Below are positions 45,902-58,239 of a stretch of DNA of 64,000 nucleotides, in pieces. Where the stretch lies: the NCBI GenBank assembly GCA_020726505.1, contig JAHLEZ010000005.1, positions 1,860,001 through 1,924,000 on the forward strand, written 5' to 3'. The stretch's first letter is position 1. The number at the start of each line of letters is the position of its first letter. A program made the translations under genes and the position numbers. Below the pieces are notes generated by a model, which ran no database searches, was not told where the DNA came from, and saw nothing but the letters and a program-made list of their open reading frames with translations. Source of the stretch: Leptodontidium sp. MPI-SDFR-AT-0119 (Eukaryota > Ascomycota > Leotiomycetes > Helotiales > Leptodontidiaceae).

Positions 45902-46849
45902 CTGTCTTATTAATATTATAATACTTTAATAAAAGTTTTTTTTTTTTATAATTTATCTTTTAGAGACCTTACTATGTGCTTTTTGCTTTGAGAAATTAAT
46001 TGAATTGAAACCTGTTGGAGTTATAAGATTGTCGGAGTATTGTTTAGTTATGTTACTTAGTCATTCTACTACTCAGCGTTTGTATCTTCCAATCTACAAA
46101 TGCGAGATCAATGTCTCCTTTGTGGCTGAGAGAAGAAGAATAATAATAGGAGCATTGTTTAAGCCCCATTAAGTACCATTATTTTTCAACAAAGCCTTTC
46201 TCTTGCTATGAGAATTTCATGTTGAATGAAATGTTTTAAGATTTGCAAATTCCCCGCCAACATTTCAAAAGGAAAAGTAAAAATACTATTCTTTTAAGAG
46301 GTTTTTTCACGGACGCCACTTATTCGAAGCACAATAGTAATTTTCGATTGTCAGAGCTTCTCCATCGATAAATCAATGTCTTTCCCTTCTGATCACTCGT
46401 AATATACCCTACTCATTCGTGTTTCTGACACTCACCAGGAGCCGGGAAAACCTTGACCGCAAAGGCAGTATCTGAGCAGTTGAAAACGCCTCTTTATTTA
46501 GTACGTCTTTCTGTCTTGCACCCTGCCAAGTGTCGTCAAGTGGACCAGATCTCTTTTAGAGAATTGCCTGTCGATGCAACGGAACTGGAATATTAACTCA
46601 CCGAACGTTCAAGACCGCTAGCCATGGAACATAATCCTTCAGACTACAAGATAACAATTACTTCATCCATCTTGGCATGTTCAAAAAGTTAATTACCCAC
46701 AATGATTCTACAGAGAGGTCTGCGTAACCTTGCGCGGGGATAACTTAGCTGACTCTTACCTATGAATGCTTCAGGAACGATATTTATCAATTACAAGATC
46801 AGGTTTCCCATAAACCTAGAATAATTGTAATAATATCAAAACAGGGACA
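45902..46849. other. AT-rich gene-free stretch
   Basis: 948 bp, AT-rich, many stops in all frames. Contains a T run near 45938-45947. Nothing else recognised. Confidence 0.45.
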
Positions 46850-48432
46850 CTAAGAGCTATTGACAGCCATTGCCACATCATCCTTGCACTCTGGAAAATG
46901 GTTAAAAAAAGGCTCATCTAGGGTCCAATTATTCAAATCAAATGCGTATCTTTCAAACAAAAGGCTGACGCGGTACTCCTGAGTGACCTGGTCGAAAAAT
47001 AGAATGTCATTATCCGGCAATGGCCAGCGGAAGTGAGCGTATTGACAGAAATAAGCGGAGAACAATCCCGTTGTCATGTAGGATTTGTAGGAAAAGACGA
47101 GTCGTTCCCGAAGGCCCGGCCTGGAAAGGAGGTGAGCTTCAGGTATGAGGGGGACTTGACGCAAGAAGATAGTACGTACCAGAACATAAAGTCTATGGCC
47201 GGTGGATGCTGGATTAGTGCCTGTGATGGGCTAGAAGTCATCAGCGATTACGACTCGACGGGTGACGGAAGCTAAGTCGAATGCTGAAACATATTACCGT
47301 GGTCTTAAAAATCTGGGAAGCTTTTCTAGTGCATCTTCACTCGGATTTGCATAGTACTACACGCAGTCGTTAGTTCTCTAATTCTACAAAGCAGTTTTAG
47401 TAACCAGCTCAGGGGGTGCTCACCATTAAGATTCTATGCAAAATAAGCATGCAGGCAATCTTCTGCGGTTTAGATTCCCAGTCTCCGAATATTTTCTCAG
47501 CTACCTGCTGTAGCGCTACCCACATTGGGTGCGTTCTCACAATATCCTCAGTCGCGTCCCAACCAAGTAAAACGGCCTTGAATGCTGCATGAGTACTAGT
47601 GACATCTATCTCATTAATAGCATCCCTGGCAGACTTGATCCCCAAAGCTAAAGACTCGTTGCAAATCCGCCACTTCTCTTCATTTGGAGCACTTATAGAG
47701 GTCTGACGTCCGTGATCATAAGATGACTCTGGAGGGTTCATCATGACTGGCCATAACAGGGACGAGTTCGGTGGACTCCAGCTAATAAAATCCCCAAATG
47801 TGTAGTTGATTATTTCATCGGGGAGTTGTGGCGTAGATGTAGAAATCGAGATGTCAGGAGCGACAAGAGGCGAAGAGCCTCGTGAGATTTCCAGTGCCAA
47901 CCTTGCTGAAGACATTCCCTCATCCCAACACGCTTCAGAAAGACCAAAGTCGCTGTTTGCAGTGACTTCAGTGTGCCCAATGCCTGGTAGTGGGATGCTT
48001 GTGGGACTCTGTACAGCTTGGGGACCTCTGTCTTCCACTACGGTAAATTTCATTAGCATACTGTTGCAGATGGCTTTCTTAAGAGAAGAAAGGTAATATA
48101 CCAGAGTTATGAGACGCATTCCCCATCTCGGCGGCTAAACCGCGAATCTTCTCACCAAAGTTCCTTAATTTCTCATTTTCCTGCCTCAGAACCTCAATTG
48201 TCTTCAACAGCTCCAAAATATAACCCCGCTTATCGTCTGCCTGTAACAATTCCATCTTATTTTCAAGCATCATTATATGGTCTTTCGTGCGTTGACGGCT
48301 TGAACGTTGCCCTATGCGATCCACCTCACGTTTTCGTGCCAATCGAGAGCCCGGATCATTGGGGTATTTCCGCGGGCGTCCAACTCGCTTCTCCCGGGGG
48401 GCAGGATGACAGGGAGCAGCATTCTCGGCCAT
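46850..48432 (-). CDS. bZIP transcription factor with DUF3425 C-terminal domain
   Basis: Exons 48432-48102, 48037-47424, 47356-47298, 47230-47180, 47120-46850 (441 aa). The basic region ARKREVDRIGQRSSRQRTKDHI is followed by a leucine zipper (MMLENKMELLQADDKRGYILELLKTIEVLRQENEKL). After a disordered middle, the DUF3425 part reads RTHPMWVALQQVAEKIFGDW, LEKLPRFLRPR-PSQALIQHPPAIDFMFW-PGLRERLVF across two small exons, and a helical end. The basic region has Asp-Arg at the position where many bZIPs have Asn, as in other DUF3425 bZIPs. It is probably a nuclear regulator of secondary or stress metabolism; targets unknown. All five exons are consistent in phase, and the gene appears intact. Confidence 0.88.
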
Positions 48433-49359
48433 TTCTACATTACTTGGAATAGAATGGGGATGTTATATCCGACCGAAGGTAATCGATGAATGAATGAAGC
48501 CCGAAAATCGTGTAAGGAAGAGAGACGAACTTATTTCGAATCCGGTAAATCTGAGGGCTGTATCTGAGCCTGCCTACCAAGTTTCGCTGGGATCTCATTT
48601 GCGGGGTAAGTATTTCGGGTGGCTGGCTGCCTTCAACGTGGCGGGGTTGTTGATTGGTGCCTGGAAATCGAGAGATTATCTACCTAGGCAATGAGTTCAT
48701 TCATGTGGAAAAAGAAACAACCGTCGGGTCACAAAAGGGTTTTGCCGTCCAACGGGAAATAAGTCGGGAGCTGAGTCTCACCGGTCTATAGCATAACCGA
48801 GCCTTATAATTTAACATTGGTTAATAATACTTTCGGCAAAGAGGCATATCTCTCTCGGCGATATCATATAGCGCTTAGATGAATATTAAATATAATAAAA
48901 GGATTATATAGTAATGATATTACGTGATGGAATGGGGAAAAGTGGACGGTAGTCGTGTTTCATGTATATACATTCTAAATGTTTCATAGCCGCTAATTCC
49001 ATCAAGTGCAAAGTAGCAACCACTGTATTCTTTTATGCTCTGGCTCCGGCACCTTTATGTTTTCAAGTTTCGGTTTAGATCTCAAAAGCTCGCTAAGGGG
49101 TGGGCTCTCCATAATGTTGGTCTCCGTATGGCCAGTTCTGTTGAGGGAGATGGGAACAGTAGAGTAGACCGAAAAAGCCATATCTATTCAAGAGAGAGGG
49201 AAAGCCTAGTGATATAGAAAAGAAGGGTATGAGATCAGTTGATGCGTCATGTTACACCATATTGCAACAAGTTCAAGTACCTCTTCTTTGAAGCTTCTAT
49301 TTATTCCTCCTGGCATTCACGACAACGCGTTTGAAACTAAACAACTGTGCTTGTGTCTC
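48433..49359. other. Intergenic region upstream of the bZIP gene
   Basis: 927 bp between the bZIP start and the 3' end of the reductase gene. AT-rich around 48800-48930. No gene recognised. Confidence 0.45.
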
Positions 49360-50316
49360 CTACAACTGGGACTTCCTCTTCAGACCCATAACGTTAGTAA
49401 CATCCTCCCCGCTAAGCAAGAAGTCCGGATATTCAAGTCCTTTTCCAAGCCCGTGACCAATGTGCCAGCTACCGCCATCCACGACAAGAACCTCTCCATT
49501 TACATAATTAGTTTGCGGCATCACTAAAGAGATAGACTGTTGCATCGGCGATGTCCTTTATGCTTCCGGGGCGGCCACTGGGAACACACTTCCAAGGATT
49601 TACTCCTGGAGTAGCCTCCTTAGAGAGACGACTCATGCCTTCTGTGTCACCGATAGGACCGGGTGAGATAACGTTTGATGTGAGGCCGAGGGGACCATAC
49701 TCCAGAGCAACGTTGGCGCTGAGGGAGTCAACACCCGCCTTGGCAACTGCGACGTGTGTCGGCATGGGAACTCCAGTGTAGTGGATCGTGGCGGAGATGT
49801 AGATGATGCGGCCAGAGGGAGAGCGCGACGGGAATGGGTGGCGCTTTGCAGATTCAATGAAATGAGGGAGGCAGAGTTTCGTCACATTGAAAGAGCCCAG
49901 TACGTCGATGTCAATGACTGATTTGAAGGCATTCGTCGAGAGGTTGTGCAATGGCGAGAGAAAGTTGCCCGCTGCTCCAGCACTGGAAATATCATTAGCC
50001 GTTATTTCGTTCGTGAGAAGCCTAGAGACAGGACTGGCTCTTACATTAAAAAGTCGATCACGCCCAGCTCCTTAATGCATCGGTCCACAGCTAACTGTAG
50101 ACTCTCTACTCTTCTTACGTCCACTGCGCCTATACCGAGGACTTTTGACCGGAGCCGGGCCGTTGCGATGTCGTTCGCCACCGCCTCAGTTTTCTCAACA
50201 CTTCGACCGACAATACATGCGTCTGCGCCAAGGTGAACCAGAGCTCTGACTTGAGCAGAACAAATGGAGCCATTGCCGCCAGTGCAGAAAACCACTTTAT
50301 CTTCTAGAGAAAACAT
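49360..50316 (-). pseudogene. Peroxisomal 2,4-dienoyl-CoA reductase-like SDR with frameshift near the C-terminus
   Basis: Exon 1 50316-50045 (MFSLEDKVVFCTGGNGSICSAQ, Rossmann TGGxGxI), exon 2 from 49982 (join IDFLI-AGAAGNFLSPL). Family markers are DIDVLGSFNVTKLCLPHF and THVAVAKAGVDSLSANVALEYGP (the AKAG Lys, with no YxxxK Tyr, as in Sps19/DECR2) and SNVISPGPIGDTEGM. The frame ends with TAA at 49508 right after TVYLFSDAAN. The conserved continuation YVNGEVLVVDGGSWHIG is present, but one base out of frame (a 4-base TAAT excess at the junction), and it runs to 49360, ending KRKSQL. SQL resembles a C-terminal peroxisomal signal. The family works in beta-oxidation of unsaturated fatty acids. A 46-nt intron (GTCTAT to GAG) could restore frame but would remove conserved sequence. 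Confidence 0.65.
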
Positions 50317-51654
50317 TAGTCGTAGCGATAGATATAGAGGTAGATTGAAGAAGGAAAGAGAGTAGAGCTTGATAGAGAAGACGTATATACTGAAAAGCCC
50401 ATCTTTCCAAACACCACTGAGATAAGCCGATTTGTCCAAAGGCATAGTATACACTGCACGAGTCAATAACCGTGAAGAGAATAAAGAAGTTTGATTCCTG
50501 ATGATAAATAGAATTCAAAACCAAGATCAAAGGTGTGACTAAGGTGAGGAGATTGTTGAACAAGGCTGTTCAAAATCCAACTTGAATAACGTATTCAGTA
50601 GTGCCAATTATGATTCGAAATCGAGGTGAGAAAAATCTTTCAAACTGAGTGCTCGTGTCTCTGTGCGTAGAAAGATAAATATGTATAGAGGGGTGTGAAT
50701 TATTGGTGGTTGTGCTTCCCTGTTTGTGAGATTTGAAGGAGGAAAGCAAGACCGAGGTTATTGTGGATAATCATCATAAAATTATGATTCCAGTCAAAAA
50801 CCGGGTCTATATCTGGAGGCTCAAGTCTGTGAACTGGCAGTCAGAGCCCTTTGCAACTAGCCCTCGGTGGCCCGCATAGGCCATGGTATTAGGTTCTCAC
50901 TGGACCGATCTACCCTACTGGGTCACTCTGTGGTGACTGGGTGGGACTGGTTATTTATACGAAGACCGAGGAAAACCATCTATATTTCTTGAGTGCCGCA
51001 GCCCCTCACTTCTCACCGTGGACTAGCCTCGGAACTCCCTTCTCTATTCTTTTTTCTGTGCATCTTCTTGAAGCGGGGTCATATTGCATCTGCTTTCTAG
51101 ATCGCTCTATCATGTGTCTTTGTAGCGAGACAAACGAGACCCCTGACAGTGAGCTTTATCCGGCCTGCCGTACAGTATCGTCAAAATGTGTTAATTCGAG
51201 TCAGTCGAAACCCCCAATAATTGTATCCAATCGGCATTGCAGCATCGTCATTTGAGATTTCCCGAGCCAGTCAGAACCCTCACTAATTGTATCCAATTGG
51301 CACTGTAACGTCATCATTTGACATTTTTTCGAGTCAGTCAGAACTCACAAGAAGGCTTATGAAGCTGAACTATTCACATTCAGCTACAAAGGAATGGCTT
51401 CGTTCCAGAGATCTGGATACCGATTTCTCTCTACGACCTTCAAATTTCAGAGCATTGGTCAAAGTGATCTAAAGTCATATTCTCTTGTTTTAGCACCGCG
51501 GGGAATTCTAGGGTTCCAAAATGTTCGAGCGATCACTAAATATGTCTCCAACTGGCGCTGCGCTTATGGGTCTCGAAATGGTCGGAAGGCGCTGTTCCGA
51601 ATTTTCCTTGTCATTGCGAGCTAATAGTCTAAATAGTGTCTTTTATATGTCGTG
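50317..51654. other. Region between divergent reductase-like and P450 genes
   Basis: 1.3 kb holding both promoters and a 66-bp tandem duplication (51197-51346). The P450 gene may have an unrecognised first exon here, because its N-terminal membrane anchor is missing downstream. Confidence 0.45.
51197..51346. repeat. 66-67 bp tandem repeat, 2.2 copies
   Basis: Copies start at 51197, 51263 and (partial) 51330 with CGAGTCAGTC / CGAGCCAGTC / CGAGTCAGTC. Each full copy contains AATTGTATCCAAT and GTCATTTGA- or ATCATTTGA-like words. Copies are about 80 percent identical by eye. Confidence 0.8.
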
Positions 51655-53316
51655 ATGACTGGCATTTATAACCTATTCTTCCATCCCTTTGCCCGCTACC
51701 CAGGTCCCAAATTGGCTGCGGTATCACACTTGTGGTACGGAAAGCATTGGTAAGGTCATCAGGTTGCAATCTAATAGATCAAAACTAACTTGCATCAGGA
51801 TTGGCGGAAGATTCGCTTTCGACTTGTACAATGTGCATCAGAAATACGGCAACATTGTTCGGATTGCTCCCAACGAGCTTTCGTTCTCCTCGCTTCAGGC
51901 CTTTAATGATTTGTACGGCCACGTAACTAAGAACAAGAAGCCATTCCTAAAGTCTGCTTGGTACGACATGCCAGATGAAATGAGCCCGCTGGGAGCCGAG
52001 AGAGATCCAGTCAGGCATAGCACAACTCGGCGCCAGCTTGCTCACGCCTTTAGCGTCACAGCACTTTCACAGCAGTCGCCAATTATCCATCATTATGTTG
52101 ACCTCTTTATGCGGCAGCTTGCTAAGTACGGCGGAGGAGAAGGCGGTGTCGATGTGGACGAGGTATGCGTCTATCATTTGATATAATCTCTTTGCTAAAG
52201 AAATAGTGGTTCAATTGGCTCACATTTGATATCGTCGGCGACCTTGGATTTGGGCAGTCTTTCGGAGCTGTAGAGCAAGGTACGATTTTTTCTGTCTTTA
52301 ATCTCCACAAAGCTGAACCAAGCAGCCAAGACAAATCCTCAGATCACCATTCTTGTCAACATCCTCTATGCAGGTTCCATTTTCGATATCTTCCGCCGCA
52401 TGCCTTACTTGAAGCCCCTAGCCCCTTTGTTTGTCCCCATTTCAAAGCTGAAGAAGGAGCGTGCTATCCACCAGGAATTCTCGCTCAATCGAATTCAAGA
52501 GCGCATCGCCAAGGGTAATGACCGCCCAGATTTCTTCGGTCACCTCTTAGCTAACAAAGAAACTGCACCTTCGGAAGAGTTCTTGCGGACGAATGCGAGC
52601 TCCTTACTCATTGCTGGCTCAGAGACCACAGCTACTGCCTTGGCTGGTATTACATATTACCTTTTGTCTGACCCAAAGACCTTTTCAATCTTAAAGGAAG
52701 AGGTTCGCAACGCGTTCAATGACCATACAGATATCACTGATACTTCAACGAAATCACTTCCATACCTTTTCGGTGTTATCGAAGAGAGCCTTCGCATATT
52801 CCCGCCACTGCCCATTAATCTTCCACGTGTCAGTCCGGGCGCGCCGATTGATGGCCATTTTGTTCCTAAAGGGGTTCGTCTCCTGCATCCTATATTCTTA
52901 TGTCTGAATGTATAAATGGAGCTAACTTCGCCGGTCTTCTGTGGGGAGGATAGATGATTGCCTCCAGTCACCAATACACCCTGTCTCACAGCCCAGCCTA
53001 CTTCACTGATCCTTTCGGTTTTCGGCCTGAGCGCTGGCTACCTTCAACCCACTCTCTCTACAATCACAAGTTCGCCAACGACATTCTAGAAGCCTCAAAG
53101 CCGTTTTTGCTCGGGCCCCGGACTTGTTTGGGAAAGAATATGGCATACATGGAGCTGCGAATCATCTTAACCAAGTTGGTGTTCTTGTTCGATTGGGAAG
53201 CTGTACAGACGCTCGGCGAAGGTCAAGAGGTTCATTGGGAGAGGGATACTAGGGTGCAATTCCTTTGGGCGAAACCACAATTTCGAGTACGATACAGACC
53301 TCGAGTAGAGTTCTAA
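51655..53316 (+). CDS. Cytochrome P450 monooxygenase
   Basis: Exons 51655-51749, 51799-52162, 52207-52279, 52326-52873, 52954-53316 (480 aa). Recognisable: [36 protein letters not shown], helix-I motif [12 protein letters not shown], ExxR in [19 protein letters not shown], and the heme loop [20 protein letters not shown] with its cysteine. It belongs to the broad group of fungal P450s that includes isotrichodermin-hydroxylase-like enzymes; substrate unknown. The N-terminus begins directly at the Pro-rich hinge, so the usual membrane anchor is absent. The frame upstream is open back to an AAATAG at 51636 (possible splice acceptor), giving CLLYVV before the Met, so an upstream anchor exon probably exists but I cannot place it. 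Divergent from the reductase-like gene. Confidence 0.87.
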
Positions 53317-54176
53317 CTAGGTTCTGAATACTAGTTTCAGTGAATGCTGAAGAACTAGAGTTATGACTTATTAGTTCGTGAGACTGATTTCAGGAGATCG
53401 TAGAATAAGCAGTCTATACACACTTTAATTCCTTATAGTCCTTACCCATTCCACCTCCAAACCGGGCGTTTTGCGTTTCGCGAGGAAAGTGGAGGGAAGT
53501 GAATGCAAAAGAGCTCCATTTGACCAATTTGCAAGGGTTATAGACTACCATAACCTCTATATGAGCTTTGTTCACTACCTTATTTCGTGCATCAACAAAA
53601 GCTACGATTTGGAGGTGGAAGGGATATGTCAGAAATTCCGACGACTATTATGAACATATTGTACTGGATGGAGATCTGACCTGAATAATACGATGGACCT
53701 CAGCTGCCCTACATCTATCAACTCTCTACTAGTGAGCCAACTTTAGGTCCAAGATTAGTCATTTGCCAGAATAACCTGAGATCAGGCGGGAGCTGGTCAC
53801 GTAGGAAACCATTTTATCTGCTCAAGTCTCCTCAATTTCCAATATGGCGCGACTATTTACTTGTGCAGACTGCTTGAGCTCAAGTGAGCTAATGGAAACG
53901 GTAAACTCGCATGTGGTTGGATTTATCCAGATGGTAGTCATGAGGAGTGGAAGTTCCGCGGTTTCGTAACCAGTGTAAATCCGAGTGGATGGAGGTTGCG
54001 GTGAGATGTGACGCTGACCTTGTGTGTATACATTAAGCATGTAGGAGTCTTTCAACTTTGAGGGGGAGGATCCATCGGTAGCAAGTATCCAAGGCTTCAC
54101 TTACAGAACGTAACAAGTAAAAGCAAACCATGAATTTCTTTCTTGCTCTTGCTTCTAGTAACAGCAGTTACATGTC
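53317..54176. other. Intergenic region, no gene seen
   Basis: 860 bp after the P450 stop. A minus-strand frame (54100-53822) of 92 codons has no recognised family. Confidence 0.45.
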
Positions 54177-55080
54177 ATGACCGTAAGGTCAACCATGTAC
54201 AGTACCTCCCTTTCACATCTCCTTCCCACCGAACTGAAACTCACAGCCTCAGCACCCATCAACATCGACGTCCTCCTCCTCCCCGGCTTCCAGCCACTCG
54301 ATGTAATCTGTCACCTCGACGTCTTCAACTCCCTCGGTATCCATCGACAATCCACACCTCCTTCATCATATCAAATATCAATGCCAACTTCAGCCTAACC
54401 ACCGTTTCATTTGCCATCTCCACCTTCCCTGGCGCACTCCGCCAACCCCATCGGTTCCAACACTAACGGCGCCTTCGTCCTAACATACACATTCGCTACA
54501 GCACCTCCTCTCGACGTCCTACTCATACCAGGAGGTATCAAAACGCGTGCTCCGGCACCGTGATTCCAGCAAAGGGTATGTGAGAGATGCGGATCCGAGT
54601 CTGCGGTATTTGATTACAGTCTGTACGAGCTCAGGGGTTGCTGCTAGCTGCTAGAGCGGGGGATTGGACGGGAAGAGTGCGTCGATGAACAAGCTGGCCT
54701 GGGTGCAGACTGTTAGGGATGGGATATCTGTAAGTACTGTACTTGTTTTTTCTTTAAAAAAAGGGGGGGGGGGGAGATGGGAGGTGGAGAAGGAAAAAAG
54801 GAATCACTATTTGATCAACCATTTCGACATCTTTTGATGCTGCTGAGAGAGAGACTGGGGAGTCATATAAGAGGCTAATATATGATATGGAGATATTCGG
54901 TCGTCTTGGCAGGTATCGATATCGCTATTGCTTTTGTGGCGGAGGTTTTACTTGGAGGCTGCGGCTGCAAAAGTCACGAATATGTTGGAGTATGAACAGC
55001 ATATGAATGCGACGGATGATACTTTCGCGATGCTGTATGGGTTGACAAATGAGAAGAATTCGACGAATCAAGTTGGTTGA
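54177..55080 (+). pseudogene. Broken DJ-1/PfpI-family gene
   Basis: Fragments of one protein are readable in order but in different frames: NIDVLLLPGFQPLDVICHLDVF (54260-54330), HTSFIISNINANFS, then LTYTFATAPPLDVLLIPGG (about 54480-54535), YLITVCTSSGVAA (the nucleophile-elbow region with Cys-Thr), GIDIAIAFVAEVLL (about 54910-54955), and finally TNMLEYEQHMNATDDTFAMLYG to a stop at 55080. This is the layout of fungal DJ-1/PfpI (ThiJ) proteins of about 230 residues. Stops and frameshifts between the blocks cannot all be removed by introns, so it is a pseudogene. A G run at about 54766-54775 lies in the middle. Confidence 0.7.
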
Positions 55081-55303
55081 TTAGGAGCTGTTGAAGGAGT
55101 TCTGTTGCATGTAGTACACTGTTGCATTGTTCTCTGTTTGTGTTGATGGCTTATTAGAGGCTTCGCTGGTGTCAACTTAATTGTTATATATTCATCCTTT
55201 ATTCAGACTCGAGCTCAATAACATACTCTGGAGCTAATTTCATTCCGTAAAATCGGTCAGATATAGCCCGGAACGAAGTCAAATGCATTAGACTGTTGTA
55301 TTT

Positions 55304-55313
55304 GTCACGTGAC
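55304..55313. promoter_or_regulatory. GTCACGTGAC palindrome
   Basis: Perfect 10-bp palindrome with CACGTG core, 306 bp upstream of the first codon of the 2EXR pseudogene. Confidence 0.35.
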
Positions 55314-55618
55314 CAACCTCTTGTTTTGATCCTTTTCGGAAGAGAGATAACTGACAGCTCAGATCCCAATCCTTTCTTGACTGAGGAAATTTGTTGTTTG
55401 TCAATTAATTTCATTCGACTACTGCCGAAAACACTTTTTAATAACTACATTTGTCGACGTCCGTCGATTGTTTGTTGTTTGTCTTTGGTACAGACGTGGC
55501 TTTGTCCCTCGATCAGAGGCATCTACATAATTGAGGCAGTGTTGCAAACTACCTCGAGAACCTTAAAGGACGTCCAGGATATTTTTCTGGATATCTTGTG
55601 GCTCTAGATCCTGGTAAA

Positions 55619-56785
55619 ATGAGTAGCACAGGTACTACACCAGGATTTCCGCTATTTGGACGACTACCAACTGAGATCAGACTCAGAATCTGTAAGTATA
55701 AGTTGAGTTTATGTATAAATCCTTGGCTACTTTCAGGCTATTTCCTCTCAGAATTATCTTGTAAATACCCAATGTTGTTTTTCTCAAGCTAACGTTTCTT
55801 CTTTTCTACAGGAAGAGCCGCCCTTGGCGCAGACCTCGATGAAAGAGGGCGGATAGTTCGGCTATTTTTCCGCCGCAGACTTGGATATTCACCAGCATAC
55901 ACTGTGAGAGAAAGAGATAATGACTTGCGCAACGGCCTCACTGAGCTACCACGTACAGAGTCTCTCGCTGAATTTGGATTTGCGTTCGATCTTTTTCCTC
56001 TAGTCAAAGTAACGGTAAGCTACTTCATCATACCCCTGCCCCCGCCCCAAAAGGAAATCTGTTATGTTTACTAATTCTTCTTATTTCAATAGCAAACAAC
56101 ACAACTTAAAATACCTTGGGTCAACCGGGAAGTCTATCACGAACACTTCCCTGATGTCCTGCAACTTCGGCGTTGTGATGGAAGGCAAGCTGGCAATGCT
56201 GTTCGGTTCAACGCCAGATTTGATACTATTTGGATCGATCTAGATTCCCTGCGCGCCTTGTACGACTACATTAGACCCTGTAGGCGTGTCCCAGGACAAG
56301 TTACGGAGGGAGGATATGGACCCTCAATCGTCGAGCGAAGACGGAATTTGACTGGGTTCGATCTAATCCAAAGGTTAATGACGCCTCTCCCTGCCACACC
56401 AACCGTTGATGGCATAGAGTACCTTCGCATTCATTTATTCACCGGTCTTACAGAATCTATTAAAATGGATGAGACTCCCACAACGGTAGCGACTGTGGCT
56501 GCGGCATATTCTTCTGCGAGGATCTAGCTCCCTAATGATTCACCTGCAGAAGTCAGGCGGTTGGCTCACTGTCAACTGTCACATAGGAGAGTGCGCCAAA
56601 CAGCTAGGGATTTCTTGGACTCTCAGACAGCCCTGAACCTACTTCCGGAGTGGATTACTCCTCCGACAGGGATATATAATATCATGGTTGTAGATCTTTT
56701 CGCCCGCGTGATGCGTGATAGCTTGATTTTCTATACAATTACGCCACCACGTCGGAATCCTCAGATGATAGGATTTTATTCTTGA
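55619..56785 (+). pseudogene. 2EXR-domain gene with two nonsense codons
   Basis: Exon 1 55619-55691 reads GFPLFGRLPTEIRLRI, the start of the 2EXR domain, normally followed by Trp. The intron 55692-55811 is excellent (GTAAGT, GCTAAC, TCTACAG), yet the split codon becomes T+GA, a stop, where TGG is expected. The frame then goes on RAALGADLDERGRIVRLFF. Exon 2 ends 56014, exon 3 begins 56093 (QTTQLKIPWVNREVYHEHFP). A second in-frame stop, TAG at 56525, is followed in the same frame by LPNDSPAEVRRLAHCQL to 56785. The protein would be about 320 residues. 2EXR proteins are very numerous in Leotiomycetes; function unknown. Confidence 0.7.
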
Positions 56786-58239
56786 TGTTATTCTCCATAG
56801 TCTGAATATGATCATAACTCATAAAAGGGCAAAATTTCCAAATCAGTAGTGGCACATCGAGGCGGAGGCCATACACATAAACATCTCCTCCTAAGCCATC
56901 TAACGTCCGTCCCTGCGTAGCGGAAAACCCTACGTGCCGGAAAAAAAGATAGGTACCTTGACTTCGAGAAGTTTCAAATCTGCGCACACTTTAATTTCTT
57001 TAAATTTTTCTTGTACGTTATGTTCTATAGTTACTCCCAGACTCCCTAAACTTTTCCTACTAGAAAATTATAATCGTTATTATCGCGCTTACGCTTAATT
57101 TACAAAGAGTCTATTTTTACAGCGAAACAAACTTTCTGTACCACAGCTCTACCACAAAGCTTATACTGTCTTTAATATGTATAAAGAAGTCTTGTTTGAG
57201 CTCTATGGCCTTATTACTGCGCGGGAGATCGGCATCAAGCTTGTGGCTACTGTGGCGTGCAGATTCATTCTCGATCGCCACCCGGCTCGGTACCTACACT
57301 ACGTAGAAATCAGCCAACTCAATTCTGGTTAGCGCAAAAGACCCTACATTCACTTACATAATCATCTGGTAAACTCGCTGTGTAGAGCGATGATCCTTGG
57401 GGACTGGATTTCGCTCATTAATTCATCACTCATGACCGATCGTCTGAGTTGCTCTCATATGGAGGCAATGGACGACATTGGCTATCAAACCTTATGTTCC
57501 ACCACGCTCGAGTATATTCATCCTTGAAACGTCATACGTTACATGACAATGGACGTTTCAAACTCCTTGATTCAAATATAACCCTTTTTACTGCATGGTC
57601 TATTCTCTCGGATAAAGAGCGATACGACGTGCTAGAGCTCAGAAGTCTCTTTTCTACAGAAAACGGGGATATACAATCGGCTTATTTGAATTGGAATTGG
57701 CATAAATGTATAAAGGTTGGACGGAGCCACATCACAGGTGCATGCGGCAAGAATGCTACTCTACAGGACGTCTCGGTCGTTTGTCTGGTGCAGTTACCTA
57801 AAGTTCCGAAAAAGAGGGCCATTTATTGCTCTTGCGTTTAGGCTTCCCAGTTGAAGAGAAGTTATCGGTTTTGACGCATTCGATACACATATACGCCGCA
57901 GCAGGATGCCCGTGGGATAAAAAGAAGTAATCTGAAAACTTGGAAAGCAAAGGCGTGACTATTGCTTAGCACTCCAGTCTCACTTTGAAGGACTTGTCTT
58001 TCAAGTCCTTCATACTGTAACTTGCCATGTGTTCGCTGACGGACCCAAAAGGTAAATATTTGCATCTTTGTAAGCCACCCGCTGACTAAAAATCGAGGAC
58101 TCGACACGAACCTTATGCCCCGTGAAGTTGAGAGGTTGAGAGACACGGACACCCTTTGATCTTTCTATACAACCAAATGCCAATTACAAGGAAATCATTA
58201 GACTCCCATACAAAAAATAGAAATTTACCTTCAAGATCA
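56786..58239. other. Region with only unassigned open frames
   Basis: 1.45 kb. The best frame is 57449-57841 plus (130 codons from an ATG, FHHARVYSSLKRHTLHDNGRF...), preceded by another open stretch at about 57119-57335. Neither shows a known domain, and they may be remnants of a decayed gene. Confidence 0.35.

Noticed and set aside
49490..49540. 46-nt intron that would restore the reductase frame
   Set aside because: It would remove VYLFSDAANYVNGE, which is conserved in the family; a 4-base insertion explains the data better, though RNA evidence is needed.
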